From the NCBI RefSeq assembly GCF_003641145.1, contig NZ_CP032744.1, forward strand, positions 2,542,001 through 2,606,000: a stretch of 64,000 nt of DNA, written 5' to 3'. Below, piece by piece: positions 9,217 to 16,931 of the stretch (its first letter is position 1; the number at the start of each line of letters is the position of its first letter). This DNA comes from Lactiplantibacillus paraplantarum (lineage in GTDB: Bacteria > Bacillota > Bacilli > Lactobacillales > Lactobacillaceae). A model generated the notes under the pieces. It saw only the letters and a list, made by a program, of their open reading frames with translations. It was not told the DNA's origin and did no database searches. The position numbers and the translations under genes are program-made.

Positions 9217-9276
9217 AAAAGCGTGTCCAACACCAAGCCAGTTAACTACTGACTTAGTGTTGGACACGCTTTTTTT
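9217..9276 (+). terminator. Intrinsic terminator after the UvrA-like gene
   Basis: AAAAGCGTGTCCAACAC pairs with GTGTTGGACACGCTTTT across a ~23-nt loop, followed by a T run. The rest of 9277-9508 is AT-rich and I see no gene in it. Confidence 0.9.
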
Positions 9277-9508
9277 ACTAAGCTGATGTTAGGAAGATAG
9301 AATGCAACGAACCACGTTCTACCCGAGTTACCACATCAATAAAATTTGGCACTATCTCTAAATACTTTGACCTGAACATTAACGGACTAATCATTTAAAG
9401 AAACATGCTTATATTTCAAACGCTACTCAAAAAGCATTTTAGAATACTATTTCCTTAATGAGCAGTCTCACCCTTCGCCTATATCCATACATCAATTTTG
9501 TGTATTTT

Positions 9509-10750
9509 TTAAATATTTTTATTCAAAGGCATGCTATCACCCTGATGCACCATCACTGCCCAAATCAACGCCAGCGCACTCATACCAATCACTAGTGAAC
9601 ACGCCGCCGTTGCACCAACTAAGTTATATAGTAAGACGATACCAACGCTACCAACTGGTGCGGCCAACGTCACAATCGAACTGATGGTTCCAAAGACCGT
9701 GCCCGTTAAGTGTGGATCAATTTGTGGCATCATAATGGCGAACATCTTCGGATCTAGTTTGCCGCTCATAAACCCAACCGCAAACATGCCCCCAAGAATT
9801 AGGAGCAGCCGTGGCAATGCCAATAAGATCAGATACGTTACCATTGGTGCTAAAATCGCCGCTAGCAACAATTGAAACAATGAGAACCGATCAAACCAAG
9901 TATTTTTAGTGATGCCACCTAACACACTTCCAGCAACAAAAACCACGTTGACCATTAAAATCGCTGCTGAATAACTCACGTGCATGCGGGGAGCCAAATC
10001 AATAAACATCAAGTTCAATATTGCATCACTGCTCATCGTCGCCACGTTTAAAATCATCAGAATTCCCAGATAACTCACCGCTCCCATCCCAGTCGTTGTC
10101 ATCATCACCCGTTGAATCACGAGCCAGACCCGATCATGTCGTGGTTGAACAGCCACTTTGGGTGTCGTGCGGATTGCTGAACGCCCCACCAATAAACAAA
10201 CCGCCGCTAAAATAAAGGTCAGCGCGTTAACGACTCCGGCTAGCGCGTAATTCTGCCACCATGCAATAATTAGTACGCCTAACGTCTGCCCTAATGGTTC
10301 AATGATCGTACTGACACTCGTATTAATTCCCATCACTTGTTGGCGATCATCAGGCGCAACTCGGTCTTGAATAACGATTGTCAAGATGTTGCCACCGTAG
10401 CGCCCCAGCAAATCTGAAATGAAGTTGATCGCCACGACCGTATAAAAGATACTGGCAGTTCGTCGATTGATAATTAGGGCCAACACAAGATATAGCCCTG
10501 CCTGAATGAACTTGGTGCTAATCAGCCAGTTAGTCTTCCGACGTGTCTGGTCGGCTAATCGGCCTGTCAAGCCCCCGAATACGTAAGGAACGACCGTCAC
10601 AATTGAAACTATCGAAACAAACCAATGTGGATCATGAAAATCTTTAGCATACGTCAGTAAAATGATATTGAACAAGCTCACACCCAACATTGTAAAGAAG
10701 TTCGCACTAGCAATCGTTTGAAGTGTCCGATTCTTTAAAAGAACACGCAT
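9509..10750 (-). CDS. MFS transporter, 12-TM
   Basis: A 413 aa major facilitator protein with about 12 helices. It carries the MFS loop motif GGLTGRLADQTRRKTN between helices 2 and 3 and a second partly conserved loop (GGITKNTWFDRF) in the C-half. The order and loop sequences fit drug/macrolide-type efflux MFS proteins (MefA-like group), but the substrate is unknown. The ATG at 10750 is preferred because GGGAG lies 8 nt upstream; an ATG at 10765 is possible. It is transcribed divergently from an Rgg-type regulator only 99 bp away, which suggests that regulator controls it. Confidence 0.85.
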   Translation of the reverse strand: MRVLLKNRTLQTIASANFFTMLGVSLFNIILLTYAKDFHDPHWFVSIVSIVTVVPYVFGGLTGRLADQTRRKTNWLISTKFIQAGLYLVLALIINRRTASIFYTVVAINFISDLLGRYGGNILTIVIQDRVAPDDRQQVMGINTSVSTIIEPLGQTLGVLIIAWWQNYALAGVVNALTFILAAVCLLVGRSAIRTTPKVAVQPRHDRVWLVIQRVMMTTTGMGAVSYLGILMILNVATMSSDAILNLMFIDLAPRMHVSYSAAILMVNVVFVAGSVLGGITKNTWFDRFSLFQLLLAAILAPMVTYLILLALPRLLLILGGMFAVGFMSGKLDPKMFAIMMPQIDPHLTGTVFGTISSIVTLAAPVGSVGIVLLYNLVGATAACSLVIGMSALALIWAVMVHQGDSMPLNKNI

Positions 10751-10821
10751 TAACCCATCTCCCATCAAGATAATGACCTTAGCTTACCCTCAAATACCGT
10801 GATACAATTAGTAAGTAGGTT

Positions 10822-10831
10822 GCATATATGC
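10822..10831. promoter_or_regulatory. Palindrome in the MFS/rgg intergenic region
   Basis: GCATATATGC is a perfect 10-bp palindrome between the divergent MFS gene and the Rgg-type regulator, just before the regulator's AAGGAG site. It is a possible operator. Confidence 0.35.
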
Positions 10832-10849
10832 CACATTAAGGAGAATGCG

Positions 10850-11758
10850 ATGACAACAATCGGAGAAACCATTCATCAGATTCGGTTAACGAAGGGCTTG
10901 ACCCAAAAAGAAGTGTACAGCGGCATTATCTCACGTTCATTTGCCTCGCGCTTTGAAAGCGGCGCCAACGATATTGGCGCTAGCAAGCTCTTTGCAATTC
11001 TGGATAACTTGGCCATTTCAGCTGATGAGTTACGATTCATACACCAGAATTATCAGCCATCGTCGTACGACCAAGCCTTTTGGACCATTCGTCACGCTTA
11101 CGAAACACAGAATTTCCCCGCCCTAGCAGCCTGGATTCGCAACCATCAACACAGTCCTCACGCCTACGAACAACTTATTGCCAGCTACGCCAGTATTTTG
11201 TTGCTATCCTATGACCATCGTTCAATCGGCGTCACAACCGCAACTCAGCCTGCTTTTGACCATCTTCGTCAAGCCAAGACTTGGACCTTGCAGGAACTAA
11301 AATTGGTACCCGTCTTGATTCCAATCATTACTACCGTCGACGGCTTAGCCGCATTAGCGCCACTAACGACTCATATGGAGGTGAATTGTGCCCGTTATCA
11401 AACGGCTTGGGGTGATCCCTTTCACGTTAGCAATGACTTACTTGATTTTTATGGCTCTTTATTCCAAGGAGAATTGAACTTTCATGATTTTCAATCGGCC
11501 AAAAAACTGCAAACAAAGTTCGCTGCCATCGACAGTCATCAGTTAAATTGGGATGGCCGTTTGAGCCAGCAATTCTGGTTGGGCATCTGGGCCCTCTACT
11601 TTGGCGACTGGCAAACCGGCAATCAATTACTTGACGAAGTTGTCGCCTTAGAAGCACATCATCACCCGCGAATTGATAATACGTTATTTGCAATTCGTAA
11701 CGTTCGCACTAAGCAAGCCCAAACTTATCGACAATCAAGCTCTCATCATGTTAATTAA
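10850..11758 (+). CDS. Rgg/GadR/MutR-type transcriptional regulator
   Basis: A 302 aa protein with an N-terminal XRE helix-turn-helix (GETIHQIRLTKGLTQKEVY, then SRSFASRFESGANDI) and a long helical C-terminal domain, the layout of Rgg/GadR/MutR regulators, many of which sense short peptides. I found no short hydrophobic peptide gene beside it. The ATG at 10850 has AAGGAG 7 nt upstream. It probably regulates the divergent MFS transporter. Confidence 0.87.
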   Translation: MTTIGETIHQIRLTKGLTQKEVYSGIISRSFASRFESGANDIGASKLFAILDNLAISADELRFIHQNYQPSSYDQAFWTIRHAYETQNFPALAAWIRNHQHSPHAYEQLIASYASILLLSYDHRSIGVTTATQPAFDHLRQAKTWTLQELKLVPVLIPIITTVDGLAALAPLTTHMEVNCARYQTAWGDPFHVSNDLLDFYGSLFQGELNFHDFQSAKKLQTKFAAIDSHQLNWDGRLSQQFWLGIWALYFGDWQTGNQLLDEVVALEAHHHPRIDNTLFAIRNVRTKQAQTYRQSSSHHVN

Positions 11759-11988
11759 CGCGGCAGTCTTTAAGGTCAAAAACAAATAACTGTAATCACT
11801 AGGAAGGTATTATTTAGTTTTCAAATTGTGAAAGTCTAATCGTAAGTAAACACAACCAATAACCCAAAGTTACAACAAAGACAGTAGCCATAATCATATG
11901 ATCACCAATCCAACAGTATGCTTGACTTATTTTTATTCACAAAATTCTTTTACAGACTCATTGGGAAACTCAAACAAGCACTATGTAT

Positions 11989-12023
11989 AAAAAATGACAT
12001 TGAAAAGTTTCAATGTCATTTTT
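11989..12023. terminator. Bidirectional terminator
   Basis: AAAAATGACATTGAAA pairs with TTTCAATGTCATTTTT across a 2-nt loop, with A and T runs at both ends. It can serve the regulator gene (+) and the UMF1 gene (-). Confidence 0.88.
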
Positions 12024-12036
12024 GCTTAGTATTTAA

Positions 12037-13287
12037 TTAAACTGACTTTGTCTGATTCAAATGCGGCAATGCCAAGAAGATCACTAACCCGACGACGAAC
12101 AAAATGCTCAATGAAACGGCACCAATCGTCGATTTACCCGTCATTTGAGTCACGATTCCAACTAGAACGGGGCCCATCACGGCTGAAAACTTACCGAGAA
12201 TGTTGTAAAAGCCAAAGAACTCACTCCCACTAGTCTTAGGAATCAAGCGACCAAAATACGACCGACTGAGTGCTTGAATCCCACCCTGACTAGTCCCGAC
12301 TAGTATGGCTAAGATCCAAAAATCCGTCGTACTGTTCAATCGTAAGGCATACAAACAAATCCCTAAATAAATGATGATTCCAAGTAAGATTCCCGTCCGA
12401 GTCGACGTTTTATTCGCTAACCATCCGTACAGTAGCGAGAACGGAAACGCGACTAGCTGGACGACCAACAACACAATCATTAGCGTGGTGGTCGTAATCC
12501 CCATATCCATGCCAATCGAAGTCGCCATTGTAAAAATGGTATCAACCCCATCAATGTAGAAGAAATACGCTACTAAAAACCAGGCCGCAGCACGATAATT
12601 ACGAATATGCTTCAAAGTCGACCATACCCGTTGAAAACTTGAACGCCCCGGATGTGTACTAGGTGCCAATGCGTACTTTTGGTGAACATTTTTCAACAAA
12701 GGAACATAGAAGATAATCCACCACGCGGCAGCTAAGACAAAGCTCCACCGTGCGACCCCGTAACTCGATAATTGGCCAAAACCACTAGTTAATTGCAAGA
12801 CCAAGAATAAGATAAATGCCAAGACACCACCGAGGTAACCAAACCCATAACCATATGACGACAAACGGTCCATCTGGTCATCAGGCGCCACGTCCGTCAA
12901 AAAACTATCATAGAATAAATTACCACCAGAATAGCCGATAATCGATAAAATATAAATACCTAACAGCCACTTCCAAGCACTGGTCGGCGCAACACTCAGG
13001 CCAAGTGTCATCACCATTCCGAGTGCCGCAAAAATATTAAGCATTCGTTTTTTAGCATGCGGATAATCTGCTAGTGCACCTAAGACCGGTGCCAAAATTG
13101 AAACTAGTAAGGTGCCAATACTATTGGCATAACCCCAGTAAGCCGTTGCATTGGCTGATGTCACGCCGTTACTCTGAGCAACCGCCTTAAAGTAAACGGG
13201 GAGCACTGCCGTTGTAACAATAATCCCGTAGCCCGAGTTGGCCCAATCATAAAAGATCCAACTCCACTGCTGTTTGTTAAATTTCAT
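12037..13287 (-). CDS. UMF1-family MFS transporter
   Basis: A 416 aa, 12-helix transporter of the UMF1/Atg22-like branch of MFS. The family hallmark SWIFYDWANSGYGIIV is at the N-terminus, and AKKRMLNIFAALG follows helix 2. Bacterial substrates are not firmly known; the yeast relative exports amino acids from the vacuole. I prefer the start at 13287, which gives MKFNKQQWSW as in relatives; an ATG at 13344 lies in a hairpin loop and lacks a ribosome site. It follows the phosphodiesterase gene on the same strand after ~106 bp, so the two may be cotranscribed and functionally paired. Confidence 0.85.
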   Translation of the reverse strand: MKFNKQQWSWIFYDWANSGYGIIVTTAVLPVYFKAVAQSNGVTSANATAYWGYANSIGTLLVSILAPVLGALADYPHAKKRMLNIFAALGMVMTLGLSVAPTSAWKWLLGIYILSIIGYSGGNLFYDSFLTDVAPDDQMDRLSSYGYGFGYLGGVLAFILFLVLQLTSGFGQLSSYGVARWSFVLAAAWWIIFYVPLLKNVHQKYALAPSTHPGRSSFQRVWSTLKHIRNYRAAAWFLVAYFFYIDGVDTIFTMATSIGMDMGITTTTLMIVLLVVQLVAFPFSLLYGWLANKTSTRTGILLGIIIYLGICLYALRLNSTTDFWILAILVGTSQGGIQALSRSYFGRLIPKTSGSEFFGFYNILGKFSAVMGPVLVGIVTQMTGKSTIGAVSLSILFVVGLVIFLALPHLNQTKSV

Positions 13288-13323
13288 TAAGTTACTTTGC
13301 GGGAACCTCTGATCGTAATCGGA

Positions 13324-13369
13324 GGCGGAATAATCACTAACCATATGATGAGTGATACTTCAGTCCGCC
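13324..13369 (-). promoter_or_regulatory. Two-part hairpin between phosphodiesterase and UMF1 genes
   Basis: Outer arms GGCGGA/TCCGCC and inner arms ATCACT/AGTGAT form a nested hairpin in the intercistronic gap. No T run follows on the minus strand, so it looks like a processing or stability hairpin rather than a terminator. Confidence 0.45.
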
Positions 13370-13393
13370 CGCTTTTCCTTTCTCTCTTTTTAT

Positions 13394-14689
13394 CTAGGCC
13401 TTAAAAATCTCATCGAGGCATTGTCCTGGCATGGGCTCATCGAAGTTTAATCCGAGTAGTCGAGCAAAGGTTGGTGCTTCATCGACTAAATTGGCAGTTT
13501 CAATTGTTCCACCAGCTTTGACCGCTGGCCCATTGAATAACAGCGTTGTCTGGTAGTCAGGCTTAGTCGGATCATAACCATGGACACCATGATAGCGGTC
13601 CGGTTGACCGAGTGTTGCTGGATGAACAGGCTCAACCACTGCTGGCCGCCGACTTTCATCAGTAAAGTAATAGCCTTCCTTCGCTTCAACCATCAGCGCA
13701 CAAGTTGGATCAGCACCACGTAAAGCAGCTGCATCACCGGTAATAATGGCTTCAACGCCTTCCACTTGACTGATCAAAGTCTTTAGTTCATCTAACTGAT
13801 CAAATCCTGGACGAGTATAAATATACGTGGACCCATCCGCCGTCTTCGCCATCACAGACCAGTCCTCTTCAAACGTCTGATCTTGGCGCGGCGTTAACCA
13901 CCCCTGTTGAGCAAATAACGTATTTAAGTGAATCATATGATCAACATTGATTTGATAATGATCACCTAAAATGACAAAGTTGGTATCTGCAAACGTCCCC
14001 GCGGCTTTAGTCGCATCAATCAACTGGCCCACGTGGCGGTCTAACCGACGTAAAGCCGCCATCGCCTCATTGGACCGCACACCATAGCGATGACGCATAC
14101 TATCCATATCAACTAAGTGAATCATCGTTAAGTTCGGCTTTTTATGGGTCAAGGTATCCACCGCACAAGCCGTAATAAATTCATCTAATTGCGGCTGCTT
14201 AATGCCGTTGCGTAAGTGACCGTATTTATGATTCATTTCTAGTAAGAACAACGGCGAGCTCGCTTTCAATGAGACCAAAACTTGATTCGTCCAAATGCGG
14301 TTAGGAAAAATCTCGGCAAGGTTATATGTAATCTTGCTGCCAGCCGTCACTGGCCATAAAAAGGCCGCCGTTGTTAGTTTTTGTTTGCGTGCCAAATCAT
14401 ATAATGTCGGCACTTGGACATCCTTTTGGTACCAGTACCAATCTGGTGATCGCCGAGTCGGCTGTAACTTAGTATTGTTGACAATCCCGTGTACGCTTGG
14501 ATACTGCCCCGTAATAATCGTGGTATGCGATGGGTAAGTCAGCGTTGGGTAGATACCCGTCACTGACTTGACCCAAGTACCACCGGTCATTAAACCATTC
14601 AGTACGGGTAATTCTGCTTGGTGTTCCCGTAAATCCCGGAACCCTAGAGCATCTAAGGAAATAATGACTAGGTGTTGATTCATTGCCAT
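13394..14689 (-). CDS. Nucleotide pyrophosphatase/phosphodiesterase (ENPP-like)
   Basis: A 431 aa alkaline-phosphatase-superfamily type I phosphodiesterase. The metal-binding start IISLDALG (residues 8-15), the nucleophile motif YPTLTYPSHTT with Thr, the later LGDHYQ and the final HGYDP (near residue 365) supply the two-zinc site. These enzymes cleave nucleotide phosphodiester or pyrophosphate bonds. There is no signal peptide, so it should act in the cytoplasm, unlike most ENPP relatives. GGGAG lies 8 nt before the ATG at 14689. The UMF1 transporter follows. Confidence 0.87.
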   Translation of the reverse strand: MAMNQHLVIISLDALGFRDLREHQAELPVLNGLMTGGTWVKSVTGIYPTLTYPSHTTIITGQYPSVHGIVNNTKLQPTRRSPDWYWYQKDVQVPTLYDLARKQKLTTAAFLWPVTAGSKITYNLAEIFPNRIWTNQVLVSLKASSPLFLLEMNHKYGHLRNGIKQPQLDEFITACAVDTLTHKKPNLTMIHLVDMDSMRHRYGVRSNEAMAALRRLDRHVGQLIDATKAAGTFADTNFVILGDHYQINVDHMIHLNTLFAQQGWLTPRQDQTFEEDWSVMAKTADGSTYIYTRPGFDQLDELKTLISQVEGVEAIITGDAAALRGADPTCALMVEAKEGYYFTDESRRPAVVEPVHPATLGQPDRYHGVHGYDPTKPDYQTTLLFNGPAVKAGGTIETANLVDEAPTFARLLGLNFDEPMPGQCLDEIFKA

Positions 14690-14765
14690 CTCAATCGCTC
14701 CCTATTAATAAGCTTATTCGTATTATTATACCGCAGATAATTAATCGGTGTCAGGATCGTTGACA

Positions 14766-14808
14766 AAAAGCGGCAATCAGTGGACCGCTTGTCAGTCCAC
14801 TGATTGCC
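14766..14808 (-). terminator. Intrinsic terminator of the esterase gene
   Basis: GGCAATCAGTGGAC pairs with GTCCACTGATTGCC; on the minus strand GCTTTTTG follows. It lies just after the stop of the esterase gene. Confidence 0.88.
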
Positions 14809-14820
14809 CCATTGATTATG

Positions 14821-15651
14821 TCAAAAAGTACCCGCTAATAACGATTGTTCTTGTAACCATCGTAGTGCGAGCTGCGGCCAGATTGCCGCTTGTTCATTCA
14901 AGTACTTAGCTTTACCAGGCTTTTGCGTCACATGGTCGGCCAGCGCTAAACCGTGAATTCCACTACCAAACAAATGATACGCGGTTGCAACGTGACACTG
15001 TAGCAATGCCTGCACATATATTAACGAATTTACGGGTGGTACTAATTCATCCGTCACCGTTTGCCAGACAAATGCGGGCTTGCTAGCTGCCGTCACTAAC
15101 CGCTGCGCAGCCCACAAATGGTCATCGGTTGTAATTCGCTGCCGTTCCGCGGCGGTCGTGGGAAACCCAGCTGTCAGATCAATCACCGGATAACCGAGGA
15201 TAACCGCAGCATGCTGGCCCTTATAATGATTTAAGCGATAACGTGCTCGTAATACAGGTTGGGTTGCAACGCCATTATAAGTTGCAACTACGTGTCCACC
15301 AGCCGAAAAGCCTGCAAGAATAATTCGTTGACAATCAACATGGTGCGCGGACGCTTGGGTGGTGACCCAATCAATCGTTGCGGCTAATTGTTGTAACGCT
15401 CCTGGATAGACCAGCTGATTTCCGGCAACTAATTGATAATTTAAGATGACCGTATGCATCCCAGCAGCCATCATCCGGGTGGCAATCGGCGCTTCTTCCC
15501 GACCAGAATGATAAGTAAAGCCGCCGCCCGGACAGATAATCATGACAGGATAATCAACCGCCGTCTCAAAGTCACTGATCTGATCTAACCAATAGGCAGT
15601 CACCTGAAACGGCTGTCCCGCGGTATTTAGTGTACGTTGTTCAACTTGCAT
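14821..15651 (-). CDS. Cest-2923-type alpha/beta-hydrolase esterase
   Basis: A 276 aa cytoplasmic alpha/beta hydrolase that I recognise as the orthologue of the structurally characterised L. plantarum carboxylesterase Cest-2923 (lp_2923), with clear substitutions. The oxyanion motif is CPGGGFTYHS (about residue 36-45), the nucleophile elbow is GFSAGG (about 116), the acid lies near TDELVPP and the His in GSGIHGLAL. The family hydrolyses short acyl or acetylated substrates. AGGAGGAG lies upstream of the ATG. It is divergent from a GntR regulator with a perfect operator between them, so it is likely the regulator's target. Confidence 0.93.
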   Translation of the reverse strand: MQVEQRTLNTAGQPFQVTAYWLDQISDFETAVDYPVMIICPGGGFTYHSGREEAPIATRMMAAGMHTVILNYQLVAGNQLVYPGALQQLAATIDWVTTQASAHHVDCQRIILAGFSAGGHVVATYNGVATQPVLRARYRLNHYKGQHAAVILGYPVIDLTAGFPTTAAERQRITTDDHLWAAQRLVTAASKPAFVWQTVTDELVPPVNSLIYVQALLQCHVATAYHLFGSGIHGLALADHVTQKPGKAKYLNEQAAIWPQLALRWLQEQSLLAGTF

Positions 15652-15733
15652 ATAGTCTCCTCCTACTCCCGTATTGCCGATTTGATTTCGCTTTCATTAT
15701 AGAAGGTTGCCTGAGCGCTTGTCAATTTTTATT

Positions 15734-15757
15734 CGAACAAATATTAATATTTGTTCG
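15734..15757. promoter_or_regulatory. Perfect 24-bp palindrome, probable GntR operator
   Basis: CGAACAAATATT is followed directly by its exact reverse complement. It is centred in the 175-bp gap between the divergent esterase and GntR genes, where a GntR/UTRA regulator would bind. Confidence 0.75.
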
Positions 15758-15826
15758 TTCTTTTAGCTCTTAGCAGTCATAATTTGTTATAATTAAATTA
15801 ATCACATGATGGTCGGAGGCATTCAA

Positions 15827-16546
15827 ATGGGTAGTCAAACATTCAACGAAATCTATCACATTTTAAGAGAACGTATTCTAGCAGGTAAATATAGCGTTAA
15901 AATGCGTCTTCCCATTGAAGACGCATTAATAGCAGAATTTGATAGTAGCCGCTATGCGGTTCGTAAAGCCATTGCTAAGCTCGCAAAAGAAGGTCTGGTT
16001 TATAGTGTTAAGGGCCGCGGCGTAGTCCTACTGGAACATTCACCACAAACGCAGCAATTCAACCTGGCCTTAAATAATCTCAACGGCCTACAAAGTCTCA
16101 ACGCAGAGCGACACCTTGATTATCAGACCGAGGTCGTTGCTTTTCACCAACAAATTGTGGATCAAGCCCTTAGTGAGCACACTGCCTTTGAGGTCGGTAT
16201 TCCAGTATATGCCATCCAACGCGTCCGAATCGTTGATGGTATTCGTGCCGTTCTCGACATCAACTATTTCAATGCGCAACGTACACCTACGCTGACTGCG
16301 GCAATTGCTAAACGCTCGATCTATCAACATTTCAAAAAAAACGGGCTCAAAATTGCGGTTGTTAAAAGAATGCTTCGTGTCGAAACCGCAACCGAACTTG
16401 ATCAAGCGCAACTAGCACTCGATGACAATAACTGTATCGGTAACATGATTAGCATCGCGTTCAATGATGAAGGTCGTCAATTCGAATACACTGAATCACA
16501 CTTCATCCCTAACAAATTCAACTTCAACGAATTAATTCGTAACTAA
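15827..16546 (+). CDS. GntR-family regulator (UTRA effector domain)
   Basis: A 239 aa regulator. The N-terminal winged helix-turn-helix (residues 1-70; KMRLPIEDALIAEFDSSRYAVRKAI) is of the GntR type. The C-terminal ~160 residues match the UTRA small-molecule-binding fold (NYFNAQRTPTL, then a final FEYTESHFIPNKF). UTRA effectors are often phosphosugars, but the effector here is unknown. The ATG at 15827 has CGGAGG 7 nt upstream. It lies beside the esterase, with a perfect 24-bp palindrome between them. Confidence 0.9.
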   Translation: MGSQTFNEIYHILRERILAGKYSVKMRLPIEDALIAEFDSSRYAVRKAIAKLAKEGLVYSVKGRGVVLLEHSPQTQQFNLALNNLNGLQSLNAERHLDYQTEVVAFHQQIVDQALSEHTAFEVGIPVYAIQRVRIVDGIRAVLDINYFNAQRTPTLTAAIAKRSIYQHFKKNGLKIAVVKRMLRVETATELDQAQLALDDNNCIGNMISIAFNDEGRQFEYTESHFIPNKFNFNELIRN

Positions 16547-16694
16547 ACATTACTAACCCCAATTAACTGGATGATCATTAGTGTCATTCAGTTTTTTAGC
16601 CCATGCCTACCTAACTTTAGGCCGATGAACTTAGTTGATGAGACTCACCCGTAAATAGGTTTCAACATAATCATGATATATATTCGAATAAATA

Positions 16695-16722
16695 TTGACT
16701 AATGTGCTGAAGTCTTTATAAT
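16695..16722 (+). promoter_or_regulatory. Consensus-like promoter overlapping a palindrome
   Basis: TTGACT (16695-16700) and TATAAT (16717-16722) are 16 bp apart. The -10 lies in a perfect 12-bp inverted repeat (AGTCTTTATAAT at 16711-16722, repeated inverted at 16727-16738). TTCGAATAAATATT at 16683-16696, overlapping the -35, resembles half of the GntR palindrome at 15734. Confidence 0.7.
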
Positions 16723-16728
16723 GATTAT

Positions 16729-16859
16729 TATAAAGACTAATGGGGGTTAGTATTTATACCACGTTTACCTAGTGGCGCATTTGGGGTCAAGGAATTAGGT
16801 CGGTCATGGAGTAGATAGAATTGAGCGTCACTAGACCAATTTGGTTTAGTGACTTTTTT
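16729..16859 (+). ncRNA. Candidate small RNA (promoter-terminator orphan unit)
   Basis: The promoter at 16695-16722 and a strong terminator at 16827-16859 (GTCACTA...TAGTGAC then six Ts) bracket ~130 nt. The only ATG-led frames are 10 codons or fewer and lack ribosome sites. It lies between the gntR stop and the convergent surface-protein gene. The RNA boundaries are inferred, not observed. Confidence 0.5.
16827..16859 (+). terminator. Terminator of the candidate small RNA
   Basis: GTCACTAGACCA pairs with TGGTTTAGTGAC, followed by TTTTTT. Confidence 0.85.
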
Positions 16860-16863
16860 AGTG

Positions 16864-16913
16864 CAAAAAAACTGTCGATTTGCTAGGTTATCCTCGTCAA
16901 ATCAACAGTTTTT
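16864..16913 (-). terminator. Terminator of the surface-protein gene
   Basis: ACTGTCGATTTG and CAAATCAACAGT pair with one mismatch; on the minus strand TTTTTTTGC follows. It lies just past the stop at 16932. Confidence 0.85.
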
Positions 16914-16931
16914 CAAATATTATTCTAGTTA

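Noticed and set aside
10799..11758. A short hydrophobic pheromone gene beside the Rgg-type regulator
   Set aside because: I searched both flanks by eye and found no short frame with a ribosome site and a hydrophobic product.
13287..13344. The ATG at 13344 as the UMF1 start
   Set aside because: It lies in the loop of an intercistronic hairpin and has no ribosome site; MFS relatives begin near MKFNKQQWSW.
15734..15757. The palindrome as a terminator
   Set aside because: It is AT-rich, lies between divergent promoters and has no T run; an operator fits better.
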